A stretch of DNA of 64,000 nt, taken from Dorea sp. AM10-31 (GTDB lineage Bacteria > Bacillota > Clostridia > Lachnospirales > Lachnospiraceae). Numbering within the stretch: position 1 is the stretch's first letter; every line of letters begins with the position of its first letter. The DNA is taken from NCBI RefSeq assembly GCF_003435815.1, contig NZ_QTUV01000007.1, positions 99,844 through 163,843 of the forward strand, in the 5' to 3' direction. The position numbers and the translations under genes were made by a program. This document shows, piece by piece, positions 49,731 to 57,978 of the stretch. A model generated the notes under the pieces. It had not been told where the DNA came from, ran no database searches, and saw only the letters and a list, made by a program, of their open reading frames with translations.

Positions 49731-50603
49731 ATGACTTATCATCAATTTACTGAGGCATTGGAAAAAAGTGTGAAAGAAATGGCAGGGTGTCTTTTGTCTG
49801 TCGAATTATGCAACAATAAAAAGAATAATGGAATCATCCGGAGCGGTCTGGTGATTTCAGAACAGCGTGTGAATGTTTCGCCGACGATTTATCTGGAAGG
49901 TTATTATGAACAGTACCAGTCTGGAAGCCAGGTAGATGAGCTGGCAAAAGAAGTTCTAAATGTATATGAAAAAGTGAAATTTGATCAGTCATGGGAAGAG
50001 CCGGAGATTTTTAATTATGAAAAGATAAAGAATAAGATCGTATTCAGGCTTGTCCAGAGAAGTAGGAATGAAGAATTTTTGAAAGAAATTCCACATGTGC
50101 CGATTCTGGATCTGGAGATTATTTTCTACATACTTTTAGAGATAACCAAAGACGGTATGGCTTCCATGCAGATCAGCAATGAAACAATGGAAAAATGGAA
50201 CGTAGATGAAAAGGAACTTCTTGCAATTGCAATGATGAATATGAAAAAACACCTTCCAGCAAGATTTCATTCAATACAGAATGTGCTTTCCGAAGAAGGA
50301 ATTGCTGTAGATAAAGCTGCAAGAATGTATATACTGACGAATGAAAAGAAAAGTTTCGGGGCAGCAACTATGATATATCCAGGATGTTTAAATCAGATTG
50401 GTACATATCTGAAGGAAAACTTTTACGTCTTGCCAAGCAGTGTGCATGAAGTGATCATTGTTCCCGAAAAGGAGACCGATGACTGCATGAATCTGAACGA
50501 AATGGTTGCAAGCATTAATGCAGCCTGTGTACTGCCGGAAGAAATTCTTGAAAATCATGCCTATTATTATGACAGAATAGAGGATCGGCTTGCAATATGC
50601 TGA
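49731..50603 (+). CDS. DUF5688 family protein
   Basis: This 290-residue soluble protein has the pattern of DUF5688 proteins that are frequent in Lachnospiraceae: an N-terminal part with VNVSPTIYLEGYYEQY, a central FRLVQRSRNEEFL and a C-terminal FGAATMIYPG with EVIIVPE. No catalytic motif is evident and the function is unknown. AGAGGAG precedes the start. Members are often present in many copies per genome; only one is seen here. Confidence 0.75.
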   Translation: MTYHQFTEALEKSVKEMAGCLLSVELCNNKKNNGIIRSGLVISEQRVNVSPTIYLEGYYEQYQSGSQVDELAKEVLNVYEKVKFDQSWEEPEIFNYEKIKNKIVFRLVQRSRNEEFLKEIPHVPILDLEIIFYILLEITKDGMASMQISNETMEKWNVDEKELLAIAMMNMKKHLPARFHSIQNVLSEEGIAVDKAARMYILTNEKKSFGAATMIYPGCLNQIGTYLKENFYVLPSSVHEVIIVPEKETDDCMNLNEMVASINAACVLPEEILENHAYYYDRIEDRLAIC

Positions 50604-50700
50604 TATGAAGGCATAAAAGAATCCAATGTATAAATTGGCTGTAAAAAAACATTTATTAGTTGTTGAGATTGTAAAAAGAATCAGGAAAAGTAGAAATGAT

Positions 50701-50746
50701 AAAGTAAAGGAAATGTACGAAATGTCTATAGCATTTCCTTTACTTT
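50701..50746 (+). terminator. Perfect 15-bp inverted repeat after the DUF5688 gene
   Basis: AAAGTAAAGGAAATG pairs perfectly with CATTTCCTTTACTTT across a 16-base loop. The following tract is A-rich rather than T-rich. It is a probable terminator. The sequence between the gene and this repeat contains nothing else I can identify. Confidence 0.6.
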
Positions 50747-50796
50747 AAAAGAAAAATATGGTAGTATAAATAATGCAGTTTGAAGAAAATTGTCAT

Positions 50797-50868
50797 GCAC
50801 CCGTAGCTCAGGGGATAGAGCACCGCCCTCCGGAGGCGGGAGCGGCGGTTCGAATCCGCCCGGGTGTG
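50797..50868 (+). tRNA. tRNA-Arg (anticodon CCG)
   Basis: A complete cloverleaf is visible: acceptor GCACCCG/CGGGTGT, D stem GCTC/GAGC, anticodon stem CCGCC/GGCGG with loop CTCCGGA (anticodon CCG at 50830-50832), and T stem GGCGG/CCGCC with loop TTCGAAT. The variable loop is four bases and CCA is not encoded. It reads the arginine codon CGG. Confidence 0.95.
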
Positions 50869-50903
50869 TATTTTAAAAGTGCATAGTATGTGGAGGTACT
50901 CTT

Positions 50904-51530
50904 ATGAAAGGTGCGTTAGGAGCGGGCTTCACAGACAGGAATATTCAGAAGAGAAAAAGCAGAAGATGCCTGCTTTTCTTATTTTTTATCCTGATCTTGT
51001 TGAGCACCGGAATCGGACTTACGGGAGATAACACACAGAAGAAAGCACAAAAGATAGTAAGAGAAAAGCGCAGAACAAGAAATATGGGATGTAAAGTTGA
51101 ACAACTGAATCCTCTGCGTAAGAATAGATCGCCGGAATTAAGACAGGCGGTAAGAGATTATTACAGATGTATAGCAGAGAAGACGGACTTTGTAGAAACA
51201 TACAATCATCTCCAGATTTATATAAAAGATGGAGAATATGCAGATACATATGTAGCATTTGTAATGTATCGGATGAAGATTAAGCAGGTCTATACAGAGC
51301 TTCCGGGAGTAGGAACCTTGTATATTACGGAAAAGGATGGAAAGAATTTCCAGGTCAGGGTGAAACAACTGGATAGGCAGGAGATTGACCATATAAAATT
51401 GCTTGCCGGACAACATGATGTGAAAGCACTGCTTGAAAAGAGCCGCCGACAGTATCAGACGGCATTGAAGTCGGATGCATTACTTGAGGAATCGGTAAAG
51501 GAGTTACAGAAAGCACTGAATCATTCTTGA
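50904..51530 (+). CDS. Uncharacterised membrane-anchored protein
   Basis: The 208-residue protein has a basic N-terminus and one membrane helix (about 22-40), then an exported basic, helical domain. A central part (about 95-150) with VETYNHLQIYIKDG and YVAFVMYRMKIK suggests a small alpha-beta fold related to the NTF2-like type, but I cannot assign a family. TGGAGG precedes the ATG. The gene directly follows the tRNA and ends at its own terminator. Confidence 0.65.
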   Translation: MKGALGAGFTDRNIQKRKSRRCLLFLFFILILLSTGIGLTGDNTQKKAQKIVREKRRTRNMGCKVEQLNPLRKNRSPELRQAVRDYYRCIAEKTDFVETYNHLQIYIKDGEYADTYVAFVMYRMKIKQVYTELPGVGTLYITEKDGKNFQVRVKQLDRQEIDHIKLLAGQHDVKALLEKSRRQYQTALKSDALLEESVKELQKALNHS

Positions 51531-51541
51531 TAGAGAGCGAG

Positions 51542-51573
51542 AAGCCAGATCTTTGCAAAAGGATCTGGCTTTA
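51542..51573 (+). terminator. Terminator before azlC
   Basis: AAGCCAGATC pairs with GATCTGGCTT around a 10-base loop. It overlaps an in-frame upstream ATG of the azlC frame and so argues against that start. Confidence 0.75.
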
Positions 51574-51668
51574 TGTATAGCATTACAGTGCCGGAAGTTT
51601 ACCTGTGTCTATACGACGAAGAAAACGGCATTTGGATACATAAGATGAAAAAAGGAGCGAGCAATAAG

Positions 51669-52376
51669 ATGAAAGGATACAGAGAGGCATACAAAAAAGC
51701 ATTCCCATATACGATTCCGGTTTTGACCGGATATATATTTATCGGAGTAGCATTCGGAGTTATGTTTGCAGAAAAGGGATATTCATTTTTATGGGCTGCG
51801 CTTATGAGTATTCTTGTATATGCAGGTTCCGGACAGTATCTTGCTGTGAATTTTTTTGTTCCCGGAATATCAATTTTCCAGGTTGTCTTTATGACATTAA
51901 TGGTTAACATCCGTCATGTTTTTTACGGAATTTCCTTATTGGAACGATTTAATGGTATGGGAAAGAAAAAATGGTATATGATTTTCAGCCTGACAGATGA
52001 AACATATTCCCTTTTGTGTACGACGAAGATTCCGGAAGGCATTGATGAAGGAAAATTCCTGTTTGCGATTGCTTCACTGGATCAGATGTACTGGGTAGCT
52101 GGTTCAATCATTGGTGCAGTGGCGGGAAGTGTACTGCCATTTAATTCAGAGGGAATTGATTTTGCAATGACGGCATTGTTTGTTGTCATTTTTATTGAAC
52201 AGTGGCTGGATAAAAAGAACCGGATTCCGGAAATTATCGGAGTGGCAGCAGCATTTATTGGATTGCAGATTTTCGGGGCATCCAGATTTGTACTGCCATC
52301 CATGTTATTAATTGTAATGATTTTATTTGTATCGAAAAAACAGCTTCAGAAGGAGGTGAACCTGTCATGCCAGTAA
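51669..52376 (+). CDS. azlC: AzlC family branched-chain amino acid exporter subunit
   Basis: The large membrane subunit of the AzlCD exporter family. It begins with YREAYKKAFPYTIPV and GVAFGVMFAEKGYS, then VYAGSGQYLAVNF and NIRHVFYGISL, all typical, with about six membrane helices in 235 residues. The frame is open upstream to 51573, but that start lies within a terminator; the ATG at 51669 follows AAGGAG and gives the conserved N-terminus. It overlaps azlD by 10 bases. CodY and other regulators of branched-chain amino acids often control such pairs. Confidence 0.9.
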   Translation: MKGYREAYKKAFPYTIPVLTGYIFIGVAFGVMFAEKGYSFLWAALMSILVYAGSGQYLAVNFFVPGISIFQVVFMTLMVNIRHVFYGISLLERFNGMGKKKWYMIFSLTDETYSLLCTTKIPEGIDEGKFLFAIASLDQMYWVAGSIIGAVAGSVLPFNSEGIDFAMTALFVVIFIEQWLDKKNRIPEIIGVAAAFIGLQIFGASRFVLPSMLLIVMILFVSKKQLQKEVNLSCQ

Positions 52377-52699
52377 ATGCAGCGTTATCAGTAATTATTA
52401 TTCTGGCAGTTGCATTGACAACTTTTGGAACAAGGGTATTTCCGTTTCTCTTGTTTCCAGAAGGAAAAGCAATACCGCCAGTGATCCAGTATCTGGGAAA
52501 AGTACTGACTCCGGCAGTGATCGGGATGTTAGTAGTTTACTGCCTAAAGAATACACCAGTTTTTGTATCGCCACATGGCATACCAGAATTTCTTGCTGTG
52601 GCAGTGACGGCAGGACTTCATGTATGGAAACGTAATAACCTGTTAAGTATTGGTGTTGGTACGGCATTATATATGTTTTTGATCCAGGTTGTTTTTTAA
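52367..52699 (+). CDS. azlD: AzlD family branched-chain amino acid exporter subunit
   Basis: A 110-residue protein with four hydrophobic segments, starting with a TFGTRVFPFLLFP motif and containing LGKVLTPAVIGMLVVYCLK, typical of AzlD. GAAGGAGG inside the azlC end serves as its ribosome site. It overlaps azlC, so the two subunits are made together. Confidence 0.9.
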   Translation: MPVNAALSVIIILAVALTTFGTRVFPFLLFPEGKAIPPVIQYLGKVLTPAVIGMLVVYCLKNTPVFVSPHGIPEFLAVAVTAGLHVWKRNNLLSIGVGTALYMFLIQVVF

Positions 52700-52700
52700 G

Positions 52701-52731
52701 GTTTAAACATAGTTTTATCACAGTTTAAACA
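52701..52731 (+). promoter_or_regulatory. Direct repeat of GTTTAAACA upstream of the HtrA-like gene
   Basis: Two copies of GTTTAAACA begin 22 bases apart (52701 and 52723), each containing the palindrome GTTTAAAC. They lie about 60-85 bases upstream of the protease start, and the region between also has an ACTACTT/AAGTAGT inverted repeat (52747-52770). The spacing of two helical turns suggests a regulator-binding site; the regulator is unknown. Confidence 0.45.
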
Positions 52732-52786
52732 CAATTATAGATTAGACTACTTAGTATAAACGAAGTAGTGAAAGGAGTAATGATTT

Positions 52787-54061
52787 ATGGAAAATCAATA
52801 TACTTATTATACACCGGATCAGGATGATCAGAATCAAAATGGACAGGGAGGTTATCAGTATCAGCCGCAGGATGAGAAACCACCGAAAAAGAAAACATCA
52901 CATTGGGTAAAAGCAGTATGTTTCGGACTGGCATTTGGTGTGGCAGCAAGTGCGGCTTTTCAGACAAGTAATCTTGTGGGTGGCAAGGTTTTCGGCACAT
53001 CAGGCAGTAAGACAAAAGAAGTTGCAACTGTAAACAGTGCAAAGATTACAACAAGTTCAGACAGTAGTTCAACAAGCTCAGATATTTCCAAAGTTGCAAG
53101 TAATGTAATGCCATCGGTTGTATCAATTACCAATTTAAGTGTACAGCAGGTTCAGAATTTCTTTGGTGGAGTGCAGGAGCAGGAAAGCAAGAGTGTAGGC
53201 TCTGGTATTATTATTTCCCAGACAGATTCAGAACTTCTAATTGCAACGAACAACCATGTAGTGGAAAGTAATAAAACGCTGACAGTTTCTTTTGTTGACA
53301 ATAAGAGTGTGGAAGCACAGGTAAAGGGAACAGATTCTTCCAGAGACCTTGCAGTTATCGCTGTAAAGCTCAGTGATATCAAAGATTCTACATTAAATAA
53401 AATTAAAGTTGCAACGCTTGCAGATTCAGAAAAAGTGCAGGTCGGAGAGACGGCTATTGCAATTGGTAACGCACTTGGTTACGGTCAGTCTGTGACAACA
53501 GGTATTGTATCAGCAACCGGACGTACACTGGATGGAGTTAGTGGCAAACTAATCCAGACAGATGCAGCAATTAATCCGGGTAACAGTGGTGGCGCACTTC
53601 TGAATGCAAAGGGTGAAGTGATTGGTATTAATACTGCTAAGGTCGCGACAGATGCAGTAGAAGGTATGGGATATGCGATCCCAATTTCCAGCGCAAGTGA
53701 TGTAATTAAAAATCTGATGAATCAGAAGACAAAAACAAAAGTAGCAGAAGGCAAACAGGGATATCTGGGAATTGAAGGCGTGGATGTGACTTCCGACAGT
53801 TCGCAGATGTATAATATGCCAACAGGTGTGTATGTATCTAATGTTATCTCTGGCGGAGGAGCAAAAAATGCAGGGATCACAAAGGGATGCGTAATCACAG
53901 AACTGGAAGGAACAACAGTGGACAGTATGTCTGCATTAAAAGAAGAACTGCAGTATTACAAAGTTGGCGAGAAAGTTAAAGTGACGATCCAGGTTCCAAA
54001 TTCAAATGGAAGTTATAAAGAGCGTACCGTGAAAGTTACACTTGGAAAAAGCACACAATAA
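52787..54061 (+). CDS. HtrA/DegP-like membrane-anchored serine protease
   Basis: An S1C-family protease for quality control of exported proteins. A hydrophilic, Gln/Asp-rich cytoplasmic start (1-38) precedes one membrane helix (about 42-60). The trypsin-like domain contains the triad in NNHVVE (His157), RDLAV (Asp187) and NPGNSGGAL (Ser267). One PDZ domain lies at about 325-420. AAAGGAG precedes the start. Paired GTTTAAACA repeats upstream suggest stress control. Confidence 0.95.
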   Translation: MENQYTYYTPDQDDQNQNGQGGYQYQPQDEKPPKKKTSHWVKAVCFGLAFGVAASAAFQTSNLVGGKVFGTSGSKTKEVATVNSAKITTSSDSSSTSSDISKVASNVMPSVVSITNLSVQQVQNFFGGVQEQESKSVGSGIIISQTDSELLIATNNHVVESNKTLTVSFVDNKSVEAQVKGTDSSRDLAVIAVKLSDIKDSTLNKIKVATLADSEKVQVGETAIAIGNALGYGQSVTTGIVSATGRTLDGVSGKLIQTDAAINPGNSGGALLNAKGEVIGINTAKVATDAVEGMGYAIPISSASDVIKNLMNQKTKTKVAEGKQGYLGIEGVDVTSDSSQMYNMPTGVYVSNVISGGGAKNAGITKGCVITELEGTTVDSMSALKEELQYYKVGEKVKVTIQVPNSNGSYKERTVKVTLGKSTQ

Positions 54062-54155
54062 GTAAAATACACAGTAAGAGAAATGTTTTTGCCATTTTCT
54101 GTGATTTGTAGTATAATGCTAAGTAGATTACGATATGAGGAGGCAAAATATACCA

Positions 54156-54620
54156 ATGAAGTGTCCGATTTGCGGCCAACAGCTCCGGCCGGGTAAAAAA
54201 GATCCAAATTACCTGTTATGTTATAATTGCAAGAAGAAGTTCAAAGTACCACAGAACAGGAAAGAACAGAAGCATGCTCCGGAAAGAAGAGAACCGGCAA
54301 CGCAGGAAACATTGCACAGATCTATTAAGGAAGCATCTATGCAGCGTCAGGAAGAGGAAGAGCAGGAACAGAAGTATTCGAATATTCCACCAAAGAGCGT
54401 TCGTAAGAAACGTGAAGATGAGATGCGCAAAGCATATGATGAACTGTTAGCAGTAGAAGATGGCAGAAAGAAAAAGAAAAAAACTGCAAGAGTAGAAGAA
54501 GATTATGATTACGATGATGTTTATGAGGAAGAAGAGAAGCTTTCCAAAGCGCCTGTAATCATTCTTGGAATTGCAATCGTAGTTGTAGCAGCAGTAATTG
54601 TATATATGCTATTGAAATAA
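54156..54620 (+). CDS. Zinc-ribbon protein with C-terminal membrane anchor
   Basis: The N-terminus has two CxxC pairs (CPICG and CYNCKKKF), forming a zinc ribbon. A charged, helical middle rich in Glu, Lys and Arg follows (about 35-125), and a single C-terminal membrane helix (about 132-153) makes it a tail-anchored protein facing the cytoplasm. The ATG at 54156 has GAGGAGG ahead; an earlier ATG at 54135 lies before that site and is rejected. Function is not known. It ends at a terminator shared with the convergent cotJC fragment. Confidence 0.75.
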   Translation: MKCPICGQQLRPGKKDPNYLLCYNCKKKFKVPQNRKEQKHAPERREPATQETLHRSIKEASMQRQEEEEQEQKYSNIPPKSVRKKREDEMRKAYDELLAVEDGRKKKKKTARVEEDYDYDDVYEEEEKLSKAPVIILGIAIVVVAAVIVYMLLK

Positions 54621-54621
54621 T

Positions 54622-54660
54622 AAAAAGGATTTCCGGAATTTTTCCGGGAATCCTTTTTCT
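54622..54660. terminator. Bidirectional terminator
   Basis: AAAAAGGATTTCCGG pairs with CCGGGAATCCTTTTT, with A-rich and T-rich flanks on both sides. It serves two convergent genes. Confidence 0.9.
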
Positions 54661-54662
54661 GT

Positions 54663-55112
54663 TTAGTTTTTGTTTTTGAAACATGCCCGGAGGTCAAATT
54701 CCGGGTTAAACGCATAGAAGTTTTTACTGTCCAGATGATCCTGTACGATGCGCAGACTTTCACCGAAACGTTGATAGTGTACGATTTCGCGTTCACGCAG
54801 GAAACGGATTGGTTCGCAGACTTCCGGATCTTTGACAAGGCGCAGAATGTTATCGTAGGTTGTACGTGCTTTTTGCTCCGCAGCCATATTTTCGCTTAAA
54901 TCGGTGATGGGATCACCTTTGGACTGGAAAGTAGTGGCGCTCCAAGGAACACCGCCGGCAGACTGTGGCCAGAGTGCAAGCGTATGATCTATATAATATT
55001 TATCAAAACCGGATTTCTCTAATTCTTCCATTGTCATATTTTTTGTAAGTTGATAAACAATAGCACAGACGATTTCTAAGTGAGCCAGTTCTTGCGCCCA
55101 TAAATGTTGTCG
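54663..55112 (-). pseudogene. cotJC: CotJC-type manganese catalase, 3' part only (5' end displaced by the integrated element)
   Basis: The reading frame matches the C-terminal two thirds of CotJC/Mn-catalase spore-coat proteins: ELAHLEIVCAIVYQLTKN (metal-ligand Glu and His), DPITDLSENMAAEQKARTTY and FLREREIVHYQRFGE. The open frame continues upstream of the first ATG (55037) to 55112, where it meets a TAG, and no ribosome site or start is present. CotJC is usually about 190 residues, so some 40-60 N-terminal residues are missing. A serine recombinase gene begins 16 bases beyond. The missing 5' part is expected at the far end of the element, outside this window. Excision could restore the gene. 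Confidence 0.85.
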
Positions 55113-55118
55113 CTAATG
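55088..55118. other. Probable attachment-site junction (host cotJC / integrated element)
   Basis: Conserved CotJC coding sequence gives way within this stretch to sequence ending in the recombinase terminator. The exact crossover bases cannot be fixed without the other end of the element or an uninterrupted relative. Confidence 0.6.
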
Positions 55119-55152
55119 AAAAAGCCCCTAAATACGCGGGATTCGGGGCTTT
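55116..55152 (-). terminator. Terminator of the recombinase gene
   Basis: On the minus strand AAAGCCCC and GGGGCTTT pair, followed by TTTC. It overlaps the last codons and stop of the recombinase. Confidence 0.75.
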
Positions 55153-56690
55153 AAATTCAGTGTAAAAGTAGGATTATCCTTATCTCCCTTACGATTTCGC
55201 TTCGTTTTCGTGTATTCGACACTTTCCAGGAGCATTTTCAGAGCTTTGTTCCGGTCCTGGGCGGATAAGTCCCAGTAACAGGAGAGAAGTTCCTTGCAGG
55301 AAGGGATGAAGTTCTCTATGTTTGCTATTTTCTCTTTTTCATATTCCAGATCTTTTTTCAGAATTTCTATGTGTTCTTCCGATTCTTTGATACGTTTCTG
55401 TAATTCGTGGGAACGTTCCAGAAAGATCTCGGTGGTGTAGACTCCCTGTTCCAACAGATCGTATAAGTTTCCATTTTGTTTTAGTAATAAATCGTGATTG
55501 CTGACAGCGGAAGAGAGAAGCTGTTCTTTTTCCGGAACTTTGTTCTCAACTTCCAGAGTCGGATCTAACTGGTATCCAGCTACCCAGTCGGATAGTGCCT
55601 GTATGAGTTCACGCTCTACCAGCTCAAGCGTTGAGCCGATGGTGGGACAGCCTCTGGTATTGCACATTAAAACGTCATATGGACATCTTCCGGAAGAGCC
55701 GTCCCTGGAAGCCGGTCTTCTCTGCATTTTCTTTCCGCAGCAGGAGCAGACCAGGATTCCGGCGAGTGGGTTTTTAATTCCATAGGATTCCGGCAGCTTA
55801 TGAGAGTTTTTGGCGAGATATTCCTGCGCTTCGAGGAATACATCATGATCAATCAATCGTGGCTGCAGTCCTGGAGCAGTGAAATCATAATCACTATGAG
55901 GACGTACTTTGCTGACGGAGCCGTTCTGGACTTGCTTTACAACCTTTCTTCGCCCAATGCCGACTCGCTGATCATTAACAACGTTCCTCAAGATTCCCAT
56001 AACGCTGCATTCCAGCCAGGTATCTCCGTTCCTTGGCTTGATTCCCCGGTTATCCAGATATCTGCAGATGTGGGTAATTCCGATGCGATCGGGACCGGTA
56101 TAGAGCCGGAAGATAAGTTTCACGACCGGAGCTTCGTCCGGATCCGGAGCGAGAACCCATCCACGCCCATGTTCGAGCTTCACGCGTTGCCAGCCGTAGG
56201 GTGCCTGATTGAACGGCCATTTTCCTTCCTTCACGGCAGCAGTCACACCGGCGCGCATCCGGCGGCGGATTGTCTTGTATTCCCTCCGGCTCATGAAGAG
56301 TCCGAACTCAAAGTATTCTTCGTCAAATTCATTATTTGGATTATAGGTCTTTGTTGGAGTGATGATCTTCGTTCCGGAATATTGGAAAGCTCTTTGAACA
56401 ATTCCCTGATCGACCGTATCACCTCTTGCCAGACGTTCCACTTCCATTACGAGTACACCTTCCCAACGTCCGGATTCTACTTCGGATAAAAGCTTCTGCA
56501 TTTCCGGACGCGCGGATATAGACTCTCCGGAAACGACTTCACGGTAGATCCCGCCAATGGATAAGTTCATTCGTTTGGCAAGATCAAGTAAGATCTGCTC
56601 ATGCCGTTCCAGGACATCCACGCCCATAGCTTCCAGAGAAGCATCACTTCGGGACTTCCGGAGATAGATAAGATATTCTTCATATTGCAT
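55128..56690 (-). CDS. Large serine recombinase (integrase/excisionase)
   Basis: The 520-residue protein starts with the resolvase-type catalytic domain; the nucleophile is Ser13 in YLRKSRSD. Conserved arginines follow in MEVERLARGD. The recombinase DNA-binding domain (about 165-290) is followed by a zinc beta-ribbon with CSCCGKKM and CNTRGC, then a coiled-coil (about 400-470). This layout is that of phage and ICE integrases which need a directionality factor for excision. The ATG at 56690 lies eight bases after AAAGG; a GTG three codons earlier is possible. It is the outermost gene of the element, directly beside the interrupted cotJC-type gene. Confidence 0.95.
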   Translation of the reverse strand: MQYEEYLIYLRKSRSDASLEAMGVDVLERHEQILLDLAKRMNLSIGGIYREVVSGESISARPEMQKLLSEVESGRWEGVLVMEVERLARGDTVDQGIVQRAFQYSGTKIITPTKTYNPNNEFDEEYFEFGLFMSRREYKTIRRRMRAGVTAAVKEGKWPFNQAPYGWQRVKLEHGRGWVLAPDPDEAPVVKLIFRLYTGPDRIGITHICRYLDNRGIKPRNGDTWLECSVMGILRNVVNDQRVGIGRRKVVKQVQNGSVSKVRPHSDYDFTAPGLQPRLIDHDVFLEAQEYLAKNSHKLPESYGIKNPLAGILVCSCCGKKMQRRPASRDGSSGRCPYDVLMCNTRGCPTIGSTLELVERELIQALSDWVAGYQLDPTLEVENKVPEKEQLLSSAVSNHDLLLKQNGNLYDLLEQGVYTTEIFLERSHELQKRIKESEEHIEILKKDLEYEKEKIANIENFIPSCKELLSCYWDLSAQDRNKALKMLLESVEYTKTKRNRKGDKDNPTFTLNLKPRIPRI

Positions 56691-56714
56691 ATGTATCACC
56701 TTTCCTTAGTATAT

Positions 56715-56728
56715 GTGCGACGTCGCAC
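56715..56728. promoter_or_regulatory. Perfect 14-bp palindrome upstream of the recombinase
   Basis: GTGCGACGTCGCAC is a perfect palindrome and much more GC-rich than its surroundings. It lies about 25 bases upstream of the recombinase start, where a repressor could control integrase expression. Confidence 0.5.
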
Positions 56729-56747
56729 TAAAAATGAGTATAAAAAT

Positions 56748-56837
56748 AACAGCCAGCAGAGAACTAGCGTTCTGCTTGCGATAGCTGTTCGAAGATGATA
56801 CAATATGTAGGTCAAAAGTTTGGTTGATACCATCTTC
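56748..56837. repeat. Two consecutive hairpins between the recombinase and fic
   Basis: AACAGC with an inner GCAGA pairs with TCTGC and GCTGTT (56748-56789). GAAGATG pairs with CATCTTC (56791-56837). No open frame of note is present. It could be a leader RNA, a regulator site or part of the recombination region. Confidence 0.4.
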
Positions 56838-56850
56838 GGTATTGCCTATG

Positions 56851-56887
56851 AAAAGCCGTTCCTGTTGGTAGCAGGGGCGGTTTTCTT
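56851..56887. terminator. Terminator downstream of fic
   Basis: AAAAGCCGTTCCTG pairs imperfectly with CAGGGGCGGTTTT, flanked by T on either strand. It follows the minus-strand fic stop codon. Confidence 0.6.
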
Positions 56888-56898
56888 ATTTTGAACTA

Positions 56899-57636
56899 TT
56901 ATTCTTCCAAAAAGTACTGGCATCTTTGACGATAATAATCTTGTTCCTTTTCGAACAATGCTACCAGTTCTTTGGTCGAGTTGTTTTGACGGAATGCTTT
57001 CAATGCTTCTAAATATTCAGGACGATTGCTGTCTTCAATAATGAAAGGAGCAATATCATGACGCAAGCATTCACGGAATAAGATCAGACGCCCTGTTCGT
57101 CCGTTTCCGTCCTGGAATGGGTGGATACTTTCATAGCGTGCATGGAATTCTGCAAGGGTATCAAGAGAAACATTCTGCGCATCGTACCAGGCAAAGAGCG
57201 AATCCATTTCATCATTTACCTGACTCGGCAAAGCAGTTTTGTATATCCCAACCATATTTGCTCGTTTCTTATATTCTCCGATAGCATATCCATTAGCGCG
57301 ATCTTCAAATACGCCGCTTTTTAATTCATAGTGAAACTGCTTGATCAGCTCCTGTGAGAGATCACGGTCTAAAGTTTCTAACATTTTATTAAACATCAGG
57401 AAGTGCCCGTTCATTTCTTCAACATCTTTTGCGCGATAGTAATCATCTGTCTTTGGCAAGATACCGGTGTCGAAGAGAGAAGCAGTCTGGTCTTCGGTTA
57501 AAGTGCTGCCTTCAATCTTGTTTGAATTATAAGCCATTAATCGTTGCGTCAGTCCATAAACTCCGGAACGATCACGCTTTTTATGCTCAATTTTAAAACG
57601 CTCCAATAGATATTGGATAAATAATGTCGTAGTCAT
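56899..57636 (-). CDS. Fic family protein (class II, with N-terminal inhibitory motif)
   Basis: Fic domains usually transfer AMP to a target protein hydroxyl. The active-site motif HPFQDGNGRTGR is intact. An SNKIEG sequence near residue 38 fits the class II inhibitory motif (S/T)xxxE(G/N), so the enzyme is probably auto-inhibited and needs release. It has 245 residues from the ATG at 57636, which follows AAAGGAG; an earlier start at 57672 overlaps that site. No separate small antitoxin gene is adjacent, as expected for class II. It could act as a toxin-like or regulatory cargo gene. Confidence 0.9.
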   Translation of the reverse strand: MTTTLFIQYLLERFKIEHKKRDRSGVYGLTQRLMAYNSNKIEGSTLTEDQTASLFDTGILPKTDDYYRAKDVEEMNGHFLMFNKMLETLDRDLSQELIKQFHYELKSGVFEDRANGYAIGEYKKRANMVGIYKTALPSQVNDEMDSLFAWYDAQNVSLDTLAEFHARYESIHPFQDGNGRTGRLILFRECLRHDIAPFIIEDSNRPEYLEALKAFRQNNSTKELVALFEKEQDYYRQRCQYFLEE

Positions 57637-57735
57637 AGGGACTCCTTTCTTTAAATATATAGTTATTTTCAATAAGTTTTCCTATTGTTGTATACAAAAA
57701 ATTCAGATATAATACGAAAAAGAGGAGGTAATGTT

Positions 57736-57978
57736 ATGAAAAAACAGTTTCTAAAAATTGTAGATTTATTAATTCTTATTTTTTCATTTGTCCTTCTTTT
57801 AAGTATCTTTTTTAAATTAATATCAATTGCTTTTGGAGGTAATGAAAATAACTATATTGTGTTGCTTTGGATGGTGGGACTTTGTTTTGCGGGTAAATTT
57901 ACTCATCCTCTATATCTTGAGATTCTTGCACTTCGTTTGCCACTGGAACATTGGCTGCAGATGCATCATCTAAAATGA
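57736..57978 (+). CDS. Small two-helix membrane protein
   Basis: An 80-residue protein with two hydrophobic helices (about 8-33 and 40-55). GAGGAGGT lies six bases before the ATG, a strong site. The last 27 codons overlap the 3' end of the convergent gene on the other strand. Family unknown. It stands alone between divergent fic and the EVE-like membrane gene, so it may be a moron-type cargo gene. Confidence 0.5.
   Translation: MKKQFLKIVDLLILIFSFVLLLSIFFKLISIAFGGNENNYIVLLWMVGLCFAGKFTHPLYLEILALRLPLEHWLQMHHLK

Noticed and set aside
50797..50868. tRNA-Arg as an attachment site for a mobile element
   Set aside because: No integrase gene, partial tRNA copy or direct repeat is seen next to it; the nearby element is inserted in cotJC.
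51573..51668. Longer start for azlC
   Set aside because: The earlier ATG lies in the right arm of a terminator and the added residues are not membrane-like; the 51669 start gives the conserved N-terminus.
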